A stretch of DNA of 64,000 nucleotides from an uncultured delta proteobacterium (GTDB taxonomy: Bacteria > Myxococcota_A > UBA9160 > JAFDET01), in assembly GCA_947259215.1 (NCBI GenBank), contig CAMYLJ010000022.1, positions 61,238 to 125,237 of the forward strand, written 5' to 3'. The translations under genes and the position numbers were made by a program. Below, piece by piece: positions 8,403-17,402 of this stretch (position 1 is the stretch's first letter; each line of letters begins with the position of its first letter). The notes under the pieces are model-generated. The model ran no database searches, had not been told where the DNA came from, and saw only the letters and a list, made by a program, of their open reading frames with translations.

Positions 8403-10781
8403 ATGGCAAAGCGCCGTGCGTCGCGCGCCGCGACGCGCGCACCCGCGCGAAGAACCGGTCTGCTGGAAGCGTTCGGCCTGCTCCTGGTCGGGCTCGGTCT
8501 CCTGTGCGGCCTGGCGCTGGCGACCCACGCGCCGTGGGACGAGCCGTTCCAGCTCGGACCCGTCAGCAACCGTGCCGGCGCGGCGGGAGCGAGCCTCGCC
8601 TGGGTGCTCTTCCGCGGCCTCGGCCTGGGGGCGTGGGCCGCCGCGACCGCACTGGTGCTCTGCGGCGGACGCCTCGCCATCGGCCGCGGCCTCCCGACGA
8701 TCCAGAGCCGCTTCTGGGTTGGCGTCGCCCTGCTGCTGGTCGCCCTGCCTCCGCTGGCCACCGCCTGGGAGGCCGTCGCGGGACGCCCGCTGGGCGCGGG
8801 AGGCGGCCGGCTCGGCGAAGCGCTGGCGGTGGGACTGGCCGCCCTGGTCGGCAGCTGGGGCACGCTACTGGTGACCGGTCTCGTCGCCGTGCTCGGCCTG
8901 CTGGCCGTGTGCGGCATCTCCGTGCGCCGGGCCGCCGAGGCCACCAGCGCCGGAGCCGCGCTGGTGGGCCGGGCGGTCGCGCGCCTCGCTGCCGGAGCCG
9001 CGCGGGCGGGCCACGCGGCGGGCGTTCGAGCCAGCGCGGGTGCCCGCAGCGCCTGGGAGTCGGCGGCGCGCGGCGTCCGCGAGCTCGGCGTCTGGCGCGC
9101 GCGCCGCGCCCGCTGGGCGCGGGTGGCGGCCGCCCGCGAGGTCGAAATCGCCGGCGAGGCGGAGGAGGAGGCGGCCGAGACCCCGCCCGAGACGCCCCGG
9201 CGCCGGCGGGGCGGCGAGCCGGACATCGTCGATCACCGCAGCGGGAACGAGCCGAGCGCCCCGCGTCAGGAGACCTTTTCCTTCAACGAGGGCGGGACGC
9301 GCGGCCCCTACGCGCTGCCCGAGATCTCGGTCTTCGAGCCGCCCTCGGAGACCCGCCGCAGCTACGACCGCGAGAGCCTGATCATGAACTCGCGGATCCT
9401 GGAGAAGAAGCTCGGCGACTTCGGCATCCAGGGACGCGTCGTGACCGTGCACCCGGGCCCCGTCGTCACCATGTACGAGTACGAGCCGGCGTCGGGGGTG
9501 AAGCTCACGCGCATCGTCGGGCTCGGCGACGACCTGGCGCTGGCGCTGCGCGCGCTCTCGGTGCGCATCATCGCGCCGCTGCCCGGCAAGAGCGTCGTCG
9601 GCATCGAGGTCGCCAACGCGCAGCGCGAGATCGTGCACATCCGCGAGGTGCTCGAGAGCGGAGACGGGCCGAAGAAGCGCTCGAAGCTCACCATTCCCCT
9701 GGGCAAGGACATCTTCGGCAACCCGGTGGAGACGGACCTCGCGCGCATGCCGCACCTGCTGGTGGCCGGCGCCACCGGCACGGGCAAGAGCGTCTTCCTG
9801 AACGCGCTGCTCTGCTCGATCCTGTTCCGGACCACGCCGGACGAGCTGAAGCTGCTGCTGGTCGACCCGAAGCTGCTGGAGCTCTCGGTCTACGAGGGCA
9901 TTCCGCACCTGGTGGCGGACGTGGTGACGAACCCGAAGCGCGCCGCGGCGGCGCTCCACGGCATCGTGCACAAGATGGAGGAGCGCTACCGCTGGATGCA
10001 GGCACTCCAGGTCCGCAGCATCGCGCAGTTCAACGAGAAGGTGCAGAAGCTGCAGGGCGACGGCGAGACGCACTTCCAGCTCAAGGCCAGGCCGGGCGAG
10101 GAGGAGCGCGAAGAGGTGGAGCTTCGCACCCTCCCCTACATCCTGGTCGTGATCGACGAGCTCGCCGACCTGATGGTGGTGTCGGCGCGCGATGTGGAGG
10201 AGGCGCTCCAGCGCCTGGCGCAGATGGCCCGGGCCGCGGGCATCCACCTGGTGCTCGCCACCCAGCGGCCGAGCGTCGACGTGCTGACCGGCGTGATCAA
10301 GGCCAACTTTCCGGCGCGCATCTCGTTCCAGGTGTCGTCGCGCACCGACTCGCGCACCATCCTGGACCAGAACGGCGCCGAGCATCTGCTCGGCCAAGGC
10401 GACATGCTCTTCCTGCCCCCGGGCACCTCGAAGCTCCAGCGCATCCACGGCGCCTACGTATCCGAGTCGGAGGTGGAAGGCCTGGTCGAGTTCCTGCGCC
10501 AGCAGGGGGCGCCGCAGTTCGACGAGACCCTGATCCGACTGCGGGAGGAGAGCGAGGCCCAGGAAGCGCGCGGCGAGGACGTGGACGAGATGTACGACCG
10601 GGCGATCGCGATCGTGGCCGAGACCCGGAACGCCTCCATCTCCTACATCCAGCGCCGGCTCAAGGTGGGCTACAACCGGGCGGCGCGGATGATCGAGCAG
10701 ATGGAGCTCGACGGGATCGTGGGGCCGCAGGACGGCAGCAAGGGGCGCGAGGTCTTCGCCCGCCCCATGGAACTCGAATAA
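8403..10781 (+). CDS. ftsK: DNA translocase FtsK/SpoIIIE
   Basis: 792 residues. Four to five hydrophobic segments in the first 190 residues anchor it in the membrane, followed by a charged linker rich in Arg and Glu. The motor has Walker A GATGTGKS near residue 456 and Walker B YILVVIDELADLM. The C-terminal gamma winged helix is complete (SYIQRRLKVGYNRAARMIEQ), which recognises KOPS-type sites. It pumps chromosomal DNA through the closing septum. lolA follows 32 bases downstream, the same order as in enterobacteria. Confidence 0.95.
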   Translation: MAKRRASRAATRAPARRTGLLEAFGLLLVGLGLLCGLALATHAPWDEPFQLGPVSNRAGAAGASLAWVLFRGLGLGAWAAATALVLCGGRLAIGRGLPTIQSRFWVGVALLLVALPPLATAWEAVAGRPLGAGGGRLGEALAVGLAALVGSWGTLLVTGLVAVLGLLAVCGISVRRAAEATSAGAALVGRAVARLAAGAARAGHAAGVRASAGARSAWESAARGVRELGVWRARRARWARVAAAREVEIAGEAEEEAAETPPETPRRRRGGEPDIVDHRSGNEPSAPRQETFSFNEGGTRGPYALPEISVFEPPSETRRSYDRESLIMNSRILEKKLGDFGIQGRVVTVHPGPVVTMYEYEPASGVKLTRIVGLGDDLALALRALSVRIIAPLPGKSVVGIEVANAQREIVHIREVLESGDGPKKRSKLTIPLGKDIFGNPVETDLARMPHLLVAGATGTGKSVFLNALLCSILFRTTPDELKLLLVDPKLLELSVYEGIPHLVADVVTNPKRAAAALHGIVHKMEERYRWMQALQVRSIAQFNEKVQKLQGDGETHFQLKARPGEEEREEVELRTLPYILVVIDELADLMVVSARDVEEALQRLAQMARAAGIHLVLATQRPSVDVLTGVIKANFPARISFQVSSRTDSRTILDQNGAEHLLGQGDMLFLPPGTSKLQRIHGAYVSESEVEGLVEFLRQQGAPQFDETLIRLREESEAQEARGEDVDEMYDRAIAIVAETRNASISYIQRRLKVGYNRAARMIEQMELDGIVGPQDGSKGREVFARPMELE

Positions 10782-10813
10782 CCGGCCCCCGCGCCGCGTC
10801 TCCAGGACAGGAC

Positions 10814-11518
10814 ATGCGCAGCCTCCTCGCCATCGCCCTGGCCCTCTTCCCGGCGGTCTCCGCCGCGGGCGACACGGACCCCACGGCCCAGGCCGCCCCG
10901 CCGCCGGCCGAGGCGGCGGCGGACTGCGCCGAGCCCACGGCCCGCCGCGTGCAGGCGCACTACGAGTCCATCCGCGACCTCTCCGCGGACTTCGAGCAGA
11001 CCGCGCGCAACGCGGTGCTGGGCAGCGGCCCGGGGGCGGAGCCGGCCACGACCCGCGGCCGGGTGGTGTTCGCGAAGCCGGGCCGCATGCGCTGGGAGTA
11101 CCGCGAGCCCGAGCCGAGCCTGGTGGTGAGCGACGGCCGCACCCTCTGGACCTACGACCCGGGCCTGGGCGAGGCCCAGCGCCTGGAGGGGGCCGAGAGC
11201 CTCGTGTCCGGCGCCGCCATCCAGTTCCTGCTGGGCGAAGGCGACCTGCTCGAGTCGTTCCGGGTGAGCGCGCTCGACTGCGGTGCGCGGCCGATACGCC
11301 TGCTGCTCGAGCCGCGGGAACCCGCGAGCTACGAGCGGCTGGCCCTGGACGTGGGCCCCGATGGCGGCGTGCGGGTCAGCGAGGTCTCGGACCTCTTCGG
11401 CAACGTCACCCGGGTCGCCTTCTCCAACGTGCGCACCAACACCACACCCGATCCCGCCACGTTCCGCTTCGAGCCGCCGCAGGGCGTGCAGGTGATCGAG
11501 GTTCCTGCCGCTCCCTGA
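10814..11518 (+). CDS. lolA: Outer-membrane lipoprotein carrier protein LolA
   Basis: 234 residues with a signal peptide (LLAIALALFPAVSAAG) behind an AGGAC site. The LolA core is visible: YESIRDLSADFEQTA, GRVVFAKPGRMRWEY, DGRTLWTYDPGLGEAQ and a C-terminal DLFGNVTRVAFSNV strand. LolA ferries lipoproteins across the periplasm, so its presence implies an outer membrane. The ftsK-lolA pair is probably one transcript. An additional Ala/Pro-rich stretch follows the signal peptide. Confidence 0.9.
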   Translation: MRSLLAIALALFPAVSAAGDTDPTAQAAPPPAEAAADCAEPTARRVQAHYESIRDLSADFEQTARNAVLGSGPGAEPATTRGRVVFAKPGRMRWEYREPEPSLVVSDGRTLWTYDPGLGEAQRLEGAESLVSGAAIQFLLGEGDLLESFRVSALDCGARPIRLLLEPREPASYERLALDVGPDGGVRVSEVSDLFGNVTRVAFSNVRTNTTPDPATFRFEPPQGVQVIEVPAAP

Positions 11519-11898
11519 GGCCCTCGTTTTGCCCAATCGCGGAAGCCCCGTTCCGTCCCCTGGCCAGGTCCGCAAGTTTCAGCGGGGGCCGCAGCGCTCT
11601 GCGCAGTCCCAAGACCGGGATCGGACCGGGTCGCGGCCGAAACCCGGACCCGGGACGCGCCCTTCGGCGCGAAGCTGCGAATCGGGCGAACGCCTGCTGC
11701 GACCGGGCGGGAAGCGGCGGAATGCCGACGCTCTTGTCAGGAATCCCGGCAGCTCGGCGGCAGGATTGCATCGCGCGGATGCACCCCACCGGCAGCCCGG
11801 GTGCGAATCGTGGCGCGGCCCTCGTCCCCGTGACGCCCGGCGTCAAGAATCCCGACCGGGTCCGCCCACTTGGGAGCTCCGCTGCACCGGGGATACGC

Positions 11899-11927
11899 TT
11901 GCACGGCCCCAGACTGCCGACTACACT
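11899..11927 (+). promoter_or_regulatory. Candidate sigma-70-like promoter for the proteasome operon
   Basis: TTGCAC (11899-11904) and TACACT (11922-11927) are spaced by exactly 17 bases. They match consensus at three and four of six positions, so this is moderate. It would give a 5' leader of about 340 bases before mpa. Confidence 0.35.
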
Positions 11928-12102
11928 TCGCTGGTGAAAACTTGTGCAAACACAGGGGTTTCTGCCTTCCTTACGAGTCGCTCGAACGTTGGGCCGCAAG
12001 CGGCTGCACGGAAAGGTTTCCGGGCCGCTGCGCGAGTCCTGCAGGCAGAGTCGTTCGCCGTTCGACCTCGGATGGAGCGGTTCGAAATCCCGTATGAGGG
12101 GC

Positions 12103-12140
12103 ACGCACGTGCGTTCTCGGCGACTCGCAACGAGTCGCCG
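12103..12140 (+). promoter_or_regulatory. Palindrome plus 10-bp hairpin in the mpa leader
   Basis: ACGCACGTGCGT (12103-12114) is a perfect 12-bp palindrome. Three bases later CGGCGACTCG and CGAGTCGCCG (12118-12127 and 12131-12140) form a perfect 10-bp stem with a CAA loop. No T-run follows immediately, so a simple intrinsic terminator is unlikely; an operator, RNA stabiliser or attenuator element are options. The role is inferred only from position. Confidence 0.45.
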
Positions 12141-12271
12141 CAGGCGTTTTGCGTCCCTGCTCTTTCGCTGCCCGAGGGGAATCGAGTGCGCGGCATGCGC
12201 CTTGCAGTGACCTGGGGACGGATCTTGGTCCCCCCGCAGGCGCAAACCTCGTGGAGCGAGGAGACGACGGA

Positions 12272-14116
12272 ATGAGCGAGTTCGATTCGGGTTCGGGTTC
12301 GGGCAGGAAGGGCTTCGTGCGCGACGTGATGCGCCGGATCTCGGCCACGGGCCCCCGCACGGGTGATCCCGAGGAAGAGCGCGAGCAGAGCGCGGCGGGC
12401 GCACACCAGGAGGAGATCGACAACCTCCGGGACGCGGCGCGCTTCTTCGGCAGCGACTCGTCGGAGTTCCGCCGGCGGCTCGACCGCATCCTGGCCGAGT
12501 TCGAGGCGCTGCGACGGCGCTACGACCTGACGCGCGAGCAGCTCTACGATGCCGAGCGCCAGAACGAGAAGCTCGTCGGCACCTTGCAGGAGGCGAAGCA
12601 GCAGATCGAGCTCCTGAAGGAGGAGGTCGACAAGCTCTGCGCGCCGCCCAACAGCTACGGCGTCTTCAATCGGGCCAACAAGGACGGGACCGTGGAGATC
12701 GTGGTGGACGGCAAGTCCATGCGCGTGAACGCGCACCCGAACCTCGATCCGTTCCAGATCGAGGAGGGCCAGCTCGTCGTCCTGAACGAGGCCTTCAACG
12801 TGGTCGAGCCCGCGGGCTTCACGACCCGGGGCGAGATCTGCCAGGTGGTGGACCTGCTCGAGGACCAGCGCGCGATCGTGCTCGGCCACACCGACGACCA
12901 GCGCGTCGTGACCCTGGCCGCGCCGCTCAAGCGCGAGCGCGTGAAGGTGGGCGACGCCCTGCTCGTCGACCCGCGCACCCAGTACGCCTTCGAGAAGATG
13001 CCGAAGAGCGCGGTCGAGGAGGTCGTGCTGGAGGAGGTGCCGGACGTCACCTACGAGCGCATCGGTGGGCTGGCGGAGCAGATCGGCATCCTCAAGGACT
13101 CGATCGAGCTGCCGTACACGCACCCGGACGTCTTCGCCGAGCACCAGCTGTCGCCGCCGAAGGGCATCCTGCTCTACGGCCCGCCCGGCTGCGGCAAGAC
13201 CCTGATCGCCAAGGCGGTGGCCAACAGCCTGGCCAAGAGCATCGAGGCCCGGACCGGTCGCGAGACTACCGCGTACTTCCTGAACGTGAAGGGGCCCGAG
13301 CTCCTGAACAAGTACGTGGGCGAGACCGAGCACAAGATCCGCGAGGTGTTCGGCAAGGCGCGCGAGAAGGCCAACGAGAACGTCCCCGTCGTGATCTTCT
13401 TCGACGAGATGGACTCGCTCTTCCGCATGCGCGGCTCCGGCATCTCCTCGGACATGGAGGCCACGGTGGTGGCCCAGTTCCTGTCGGAGATCGACGGCGT
13501 CGAGTCGCTGAAGAACGTGATCGTGATCGGCGCCAGCAACCGTCAGGACCTGATCGACCCGGCCGTGCTGCGGCCCGGCCGCCTGGACCTGAAGGTGAAG
13601 GTGCACCGGCCGGACGGGCCCGCCGCGCGCGAGATCTTCTCCAAGTACCTGACGGCGGATCTTCCGTTCCACAGCAACGCGCAGGAGCGCTACGGCAGCG
13701 ACACCGAGAAGATCGCCGAGGGCATGATCGCCGACACGATCGATCGCATGTACGCCACCGGTGACGAGAACAAGTTCCTCGAGGTGACCTACGCCAAGGG
13801 CGAGCGCGAGATCTTCTACTTCAAGGACTTCTCTTCGGGCGCGATGATCGAGAACATCGTGGCGCGGGCGAAGAAGAAGGCCGTGAAGCGGATGATCGAC
13901 CACGGCGAGCGCGGCATCCAGCTGGACGACATGCTCCAGGCCGTCCGCGAGGAGTTCAAGGAGAACGAAGATCTCCCGAACACCACCAACCCGGACGACT
14001 GGGCGCGCATCTCGGGCCGCAAGGGCGAGCGCATCATCAACGTGCGCACCCTGATGAGCGGAATCACCCGCGACGAGCGCCAGATCGAGAACATCACCTC
14101 GGGGCAATACCTCTAA
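12272..14116 (+). CDS. mpa: Proteasome-associated AAA+ ATPase (Mpa/ARC)
   Basis: 614 residues from the ATG behind GAGGAG. An N-terminal coiled coil (about 45-130), which in the family binds Pup, is followed by two OB domains and an AAA+ module: Walker A GPPGCGKT (303-310), Walker B VVIFFDEMDS (about 372-381) and an Arg-finger region VLRPGRLDLKV. The last residues are SGQYL; the penultimate Tyr is the residue that docks into the 20S alpha ring in Mpa. It unfolds pupylated proteins and feeds them to PrcBA, and it heads the operon. Confidence 0.96.
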   Translation: MSEFDSGSGSGRKGFVRDVMRRISATGPRTGDPEEEREQSAAGAHQEEIDNLRDAARFFGSDSSEFRRRLDRILAEFEALRRRYDLTREQLYDAERQNEKLVGTLQEAKQQIELLKEEVDKLCAPPNSYGVFNRANKDGTVEIVVDGKSMRVNAHPNLDPFQIEEGQLVVLNEAFNVVEPAGFTTRGEICQVVDLLEDQRAIVLGHTDDQRVVTLAAPLKRERVKVGDALLVDPRTQYAFEKMPKSAVEEVVLEEVPDVTYERIGGLAEQIGILKDSIELPYTHPDVFAEHQLSPPKGILLYGPPGCGKTLIAKAVANSLAKSIEARTGRETTAYFLNVKGPELLNKYVGETEHKIREVFGKAREKANENVPVVIFFDEMDSLFRMRGSGISSDMEATVVAQFLSEIDGVESLKNVIVIGASNRQDLIDPAVLRPGRLDLKVKVHRPDGPAAREIFSKYLTADLPFHSNAQERYGSDTEKIAEGMIADTIDRMYATGDENKFLEVTYAKGEREIFYFKDFSSGAMIENIVARAKKKAVKRMIDHGERGIQLDDMLQAVREEFKENEDLPNTTNPDDWARISGRKGERIINVRTLMSGITRDERQIENITSGQYL

Positions 14117-14153
14117 CGGGGTAGGCGGAGCGGGCGTCCGAACCGGAGAGGCG

Positions 14154-15638
14154 ATGGCAGTACCCAAGGTGATGGGAACGGAGATCGAGTACGGAATCAC
14201 CGTACGCAACGATCGCGATTTCGATCCCATCTCGAGCTGCGTGCTGCTGGTCAACTCCTACCGGGAAGACCACGACGCCAAGATCCTGTGGGACTACGAT
14301 CAGGAGAACCCGCTGGCCGACGCCCGGGGCTTCCAGGTCGAGGGCGAGAAGTACACGCCCAACCAGCAGGAGAACATCGCCCGCAACAAGACCCTGATCA
14401 ACGGGGCGCGGTACTACGTGGACCACGCGCACCCGGAATACTCCTGCCCGGAGGTCACCAACGTCCGCGACCTGGTCATCCACGAGAAGGCCGGGGAGCG
14501 AGTGGTGGAGATCAGCCGTCGCGAGGCGAACCTGCTGCTGCCCGAGGGCACGCAGATGCTGATCTACAAGAACAACAGCGACCGCAAGGGCAACAGCTAC
14601 GGCTCCCACGAGAACTACCTGATGGACCGTCGCACGTCCTTCAAGCAGATCGTGGAGCACGGCATGCCGTTCCTGGTGACCCGCCAGGTCTACACCGGCG
14701 CCGGCAAGGTGGGCAGCGAGAACCGGGCGCAGCCCTGCGCCTACCAGCTCAGCCAGCGCTCGGACTTCTTCGAGACCGAGGTGGCGCTCGACACGATGGT
14801 GAAGCGCCCGATCATCAACACTCGCGACGAGCCCCACGCGGACCGCGAGAAGTACCGCCGCCTGCACGTGATCGTGGGCGACGCCAACATGAGCGAGTAC
14901 ACGATCTACCTGCGCAACGGCGCCACCGCGCTGGTGCTGGCGATGATCGAGGACGGTGCCATCACCCGCGACATGACCCTGCGCGACCCGGTGCGGGCGA
15001 TCAAGGAGATCTCCCACGATCCCAGCTGCACCCGTGAGATCCACCTCGATCGCGGCGTGAAGCTGACGGCCGTGCAGGCGCAGCAGGAATTCCTGGAGAT
15101 GGCCCTGGCCTACACCTCCTCGCGCGAGATCGACCCGATCACCAAGGACGTGCTGGTGAAGTGGCAGTACGTGCTCGAGCGCCTGGAGCGCGATCCGATG
15201 GAGCTGTCGCGCGAGATCGACTGGGTGATCAAGAAGGCCCTGATCGAGAGCTTCATGGAGCGCAAGGGGCTCGACTGGGAGGCGCCCCAGGTGCAGATGA
15301 TGGACCTCCAGTTCCACGACATTCGCCCGGACAAGGGCCTCTACCACGTGCTCGAGCGCAAGGGGCAGGTAGAGCGGATCGTGGACGACGAGGAGATCAC
15401 CGCGGCGATCACCACGCCGCCGCACGACACGCGGGCCTACTTCCGGGGCGAGTGCCTGAAGCGCTACGCTGACCAGGTCTTCGGTGTGAACTGGGACTCG
15501 ATCTCCTTCGGGATCGACGACGAGCCCATCAAGCGGATCCTGATGGCAGAGCCGCTGAAGGGGTCCCGGGCGCACGTCGAGGACCTGTTGAACGACTCAC
15601 CCACGGCGGCGGAGCTCGTCACGAACCTGCGGGCCTGA
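14154..15638 (+). CDS. dop: Dop: depupylase / Pup deamidase
   Basis: 494 residues. The N-terminus MGTEIEYGI is the ATP/Mg-binding start of the Dop/PafA carboxylate-amine ligase fold. The Dop-specific insertion (about 44-80), absent from PafA, is present. The catalytic Asp is Asp90 in ARYYVDHAHPEYS, and RPIINTRDEPHAD is conserved. Dop removes Pup from substrates and in many species deamidates a C-terminal Gln of Pup. Here Pup already ends in Glu, so only depupylation should be needed. It follows mpa by 37 bases. Confidence 0.95.
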   Translation: MAVPKVMGTEIEYGITVRNDRDFDPISSCVLLVNSYREDHDAKILWDYDQENPLADARGFQVEGEKYTPNQQENIARNKTLINGARYYVDHAHPEYSCPEVTNVRDLVIHEKAGERVVEISRREANLLLPEGTQMLIYKNNSDRKGNSYGSHENYLMDRRTSFKQIVEHGMPFLVTRQVYTGAGKVGSENRAQPCAYQLSQRSDFFETEVALDTMVKRPIINTRDEPHADREKYRRLHVIVGDANMSEYTIYLRNGATALVLAMIEDGAITRDMTLRDPVRAIKEISHDPSCTREIHLDRGVKLTAVQAQQEFLEMALAYTSSREIDPITKDVLVKWQYVLERLERDPMELSREIDWVIKKALIESFMERKGLDWEAPQVQMMDLQFHDIRPDKGLYHVLERKGQVERIVDDEEITAAITTPPHDTRAYFRGECLKRYADQVFGVNWDSISFGIDDEPIKRILMAEPLKGSRAHVEDLLNDSPTAAELVTNLRA

Positions 15639-15660
15639 GCCCACCGACCGGGAGACCGAC

Positions 15661-15864
15661 ATGGCCGACAGCACTCAGAAACAGAAGCCCGGCAAGGGCG
15701 GCGAATCCGACGGCGAAGGCGCGGGCGACGGCTCCCAGAAACTCGCCAAGAAGGGCGAGGAGCTGAAGGCGGAAATGGACGCGCTCGTGGACGAGATCGA
15801 CGACGTTCTCGAAGAGAACGCCGAGGAGTTCGTGAAGAACTACGTCCAGCGCGGCGGCGAGTAG
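15661..15864 (+). CDS. pup: Prokaryotic ubiquitin-like protein Pup
   Basis: 67 residues, strongly acidic with a disordered Lys/Gly/Ser-rich N-terminal half and a helical C-terminal half (ELKAEMDALVDEIDDVLEEN) that binds the Mpa coiled coil. The chain ends VQRGGE: the C-terminal Gly-Gly-Glu is ready for ligation to substrate lysines without prior deamidation. In mycobacteria the last residue is Gln. It is placed between dop and prcB, the classical position. The size (60-70 residues) is typical. Confidence 0.96.
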   Translation: MADSTQKQKPGKGGESDGEGAGDGSQKLAKKGEELKAEMDALVDEIDDVLEENAEEFVKNYVQRGGE

Positions 15865-15898
15865 CTCCGACAGGACGCCGATCAAGAGGGGGGATTCG

Positions 15899-16690
15899 GT
15901 GCTCTTTCGGAGCAACTACGCGGGCTCCAGCTTTTCGGAGCTGCTCGACCTGGACCATCCGCACCTGAAGCTCGACTTCGCCGAGCTGGCGCAGAAGGCG
16001 GCCCAGCCCATCCAGGCGCCGCACGGCACCACCGTGCTGGCGTTCAAGCTCGACGACGGCGTGCTCGTCGCGGGCGACCGGCTGGCCACCTCGGGCAACA
16101 TGGTGGCCTCGCGCGACGTCGAGAAGGTCTTCGCCACCGACGAGCGCTCGCTGATGGCGATCGCCGGCGCGGCCGGGCCGGCCATCGAGATGGCCCGGAT
16201 CCTACGCATCGAGCTCGAGCACTACGAGAAGATCGAGGGTGAGGCGCTCGAGCTCGAGGGCAAGGCGAACAAGCTCTCCCAGATGATCCGGCAGAACCTG
16301 CCGGCGGCGATGCAGGGCCTGGTGGTGGTCCCGATCTTCGCCGGCTACGACGTCCGCCGCCGCACGGGACGTCTCTGGAAGTACGACGTCACCGGCGGGC
16401 GCTACGAAGAGACGGAGCTCGAGTGCAGCGGCTCGGGCGGGATCATCGCCAAGGAGAGCCTCAAGAAGGTCTGGCGCCCGGGCCTGTCGCGCGCCGAGGG
16501 CGTGCGCGCCGCGGTCGAGGCGCTGATGGATGCCGCCGACGAGGACCGCGCCACCGGCGGCGTGGACGTGGCGCGCGGGATCTATCCCATCGTCAAATTC
16601 TCCACCGCGGACGGGATCGAGGACGTGCCGGAGTCCGAGCTCGCCGAGGTCTACACCGCCATCGCCAGCGAGCGGGCGAACCGAGGCTGA
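15899..16690 (+). CDS. prcB: 20S proteasome beta subunit
   Basis: 263 residues from a GTG behind AGAGGGGGG. A 43-residue propeptide ends APHG, and autocleavage would expose Thr44 in TTVLAFKLDDGVLVAGDR, the N-terminal nucleophile of the beta subunit. GSGGIIAKESLKK is the later conserved loop. It assembles as the inner rings of the 20S core. prcA follows after 4 bases, so the two are translationally close. Confidence 0.95.
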   Translation: MLFRSNYAGSSFSELLDLDHPHLKLDFAELAQKAAQPIQAPHGTTVLAFKLDDGVLVAGDRLATSGNMVASRDVEKVFATDERSLMAIAGAAGPAIEMARILRIELEHYEKIEGEALELEGKANKLSQMIRQNLPAAMQGLVVVPIFAGYDVRRRTGRLWKYDVTGGRYEETELECSGSGGIIAKESLKKVWRPGLSRAEGVRAAVEALMDAADEDRATGGVDVARGIYPIVKFSTADGIEDVPESELAEVYTAIASERANRG

Positions 16691-16694
16691 TCCC

Positions 16695-17393
16695 ATGTCG
16701 ATGCCGTTCTACGTCTCGCCCGAACAGCTGATGCAGGACAAGGCGGAGTATGCCCGCAAGGGCATCGCCCGCGGGCGTTCCATCGTCACCCTGGAGTACG
16801 CCGACGGCATGCTGCTGATGGGGGAGAACCCGTCCGCCAGCCTGTCCAAGATCGGCGAGATCTACGACCGCATCGGCTTCGCGGGCGTGGGCAGGTTCAG
16901 CGAGTTCGACCAGCTGCGGAAGATCGGCGTGCGCTACGCGGACGTGAAGGGCTACGCCTACAGCCGCGAGGACGTGCGCGCCAAGGCGCTGGCCAACTCC
17001 TACAGCCAGGCCATCGGCGACGTCTTCACCCGCGAGATGAAGCCGCTGGAGGTGGAGATCGTGGTGGTCGAGGTGAGCGATCCCCGCTTCGAGGGCCACG
17101 AGAAGAACTCGATCTACCGGGTGCAGTTCGACGGCAGCATCAGCGATCACGCGGGCTACTGCGTCATCGGGGGCAGCGTCGAGAACCTGGAGTCGCACCT
17201 GCGCGCCAGCTACCAGAAGGACCAGCCCCTGGGGGAAGCCCTGCAGCTGGGGCGCTCCACCCTCGAACGCGCCAACGGCGACGGTCGCATCCCGGCCGAG
17301 AAGCTCGAGGCGGCAATCCTCGACCGCAACCGCGCGGAGCGCAAGTTCCGCCGGCTTCCCGCCGATGAACTACGGGGTATCTTCGGAGCATAG
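16695..17393 (+). CDS. prcA: 20S proteasome alpha subunit
   Basis: 232 residues from the ATG at 16695. It has the alpha-subunit N-terminal gate region (MPFYVSPEQLMQDKAEYARK), then GIARGRSIVTLEYADGMLLM with no processed Thr, and a QLRKIGVRYADVKGYAYSRED segment characteristic of bacterial PrcA. Alpha rings cap the core and dock the Mpa tail. It lies between prcB and the damaged pafA. Confidence 0.94.
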   Translation: MSMPFYVSPEQLMQDKAEYARKGIARGRSIVTLEYADGMLLMGENPSASLSKIGEIYDRIGFAGVGRFSEFDQLRKIGVRYADVKGYAYSREDVRAKALANSYSQAIGDVFTREMKPLEVEIVVVEVSDPRFEGHEKNSIYRVQFDGSISDHAGYCVIGGSVENLESHLRASYQKDQPLGEALQLGRSTLERANGDGRIPAEKLEAAILDRNRAERKFRRLPADELRGIFGA

Positions 17394-17402
17394 GGAGACC
17401 CC

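Larger units (their letters stand above)
11519..12271. other. Long intergenic leader upstream of the Pup-proteasome operon
   Basis: No convincing gene is seen in these 753 bases. Open frames on both strands here are low-complexity Arg/Pro/Gly strings without family motifs, initiation signals or plausible domains. The stretch is visibly less GC-rich than its neighbours towards its 3' half. It holds a candidate promoter (11899-11927), a 12-bp palindrome (12103-12114) and a strong hairpin (12118-12140). It is best read as the regulatory leader of mpa-dop-pup-prcBA-pafA. Confidence 0.55.

Noticed and set aside
11529..12275. Possible 248-residue gene before mpa
   Set aside because: Reads as Arg/Pro/Gly strings with no motif, no good ribosome site and no domain; treated as leader DNA.
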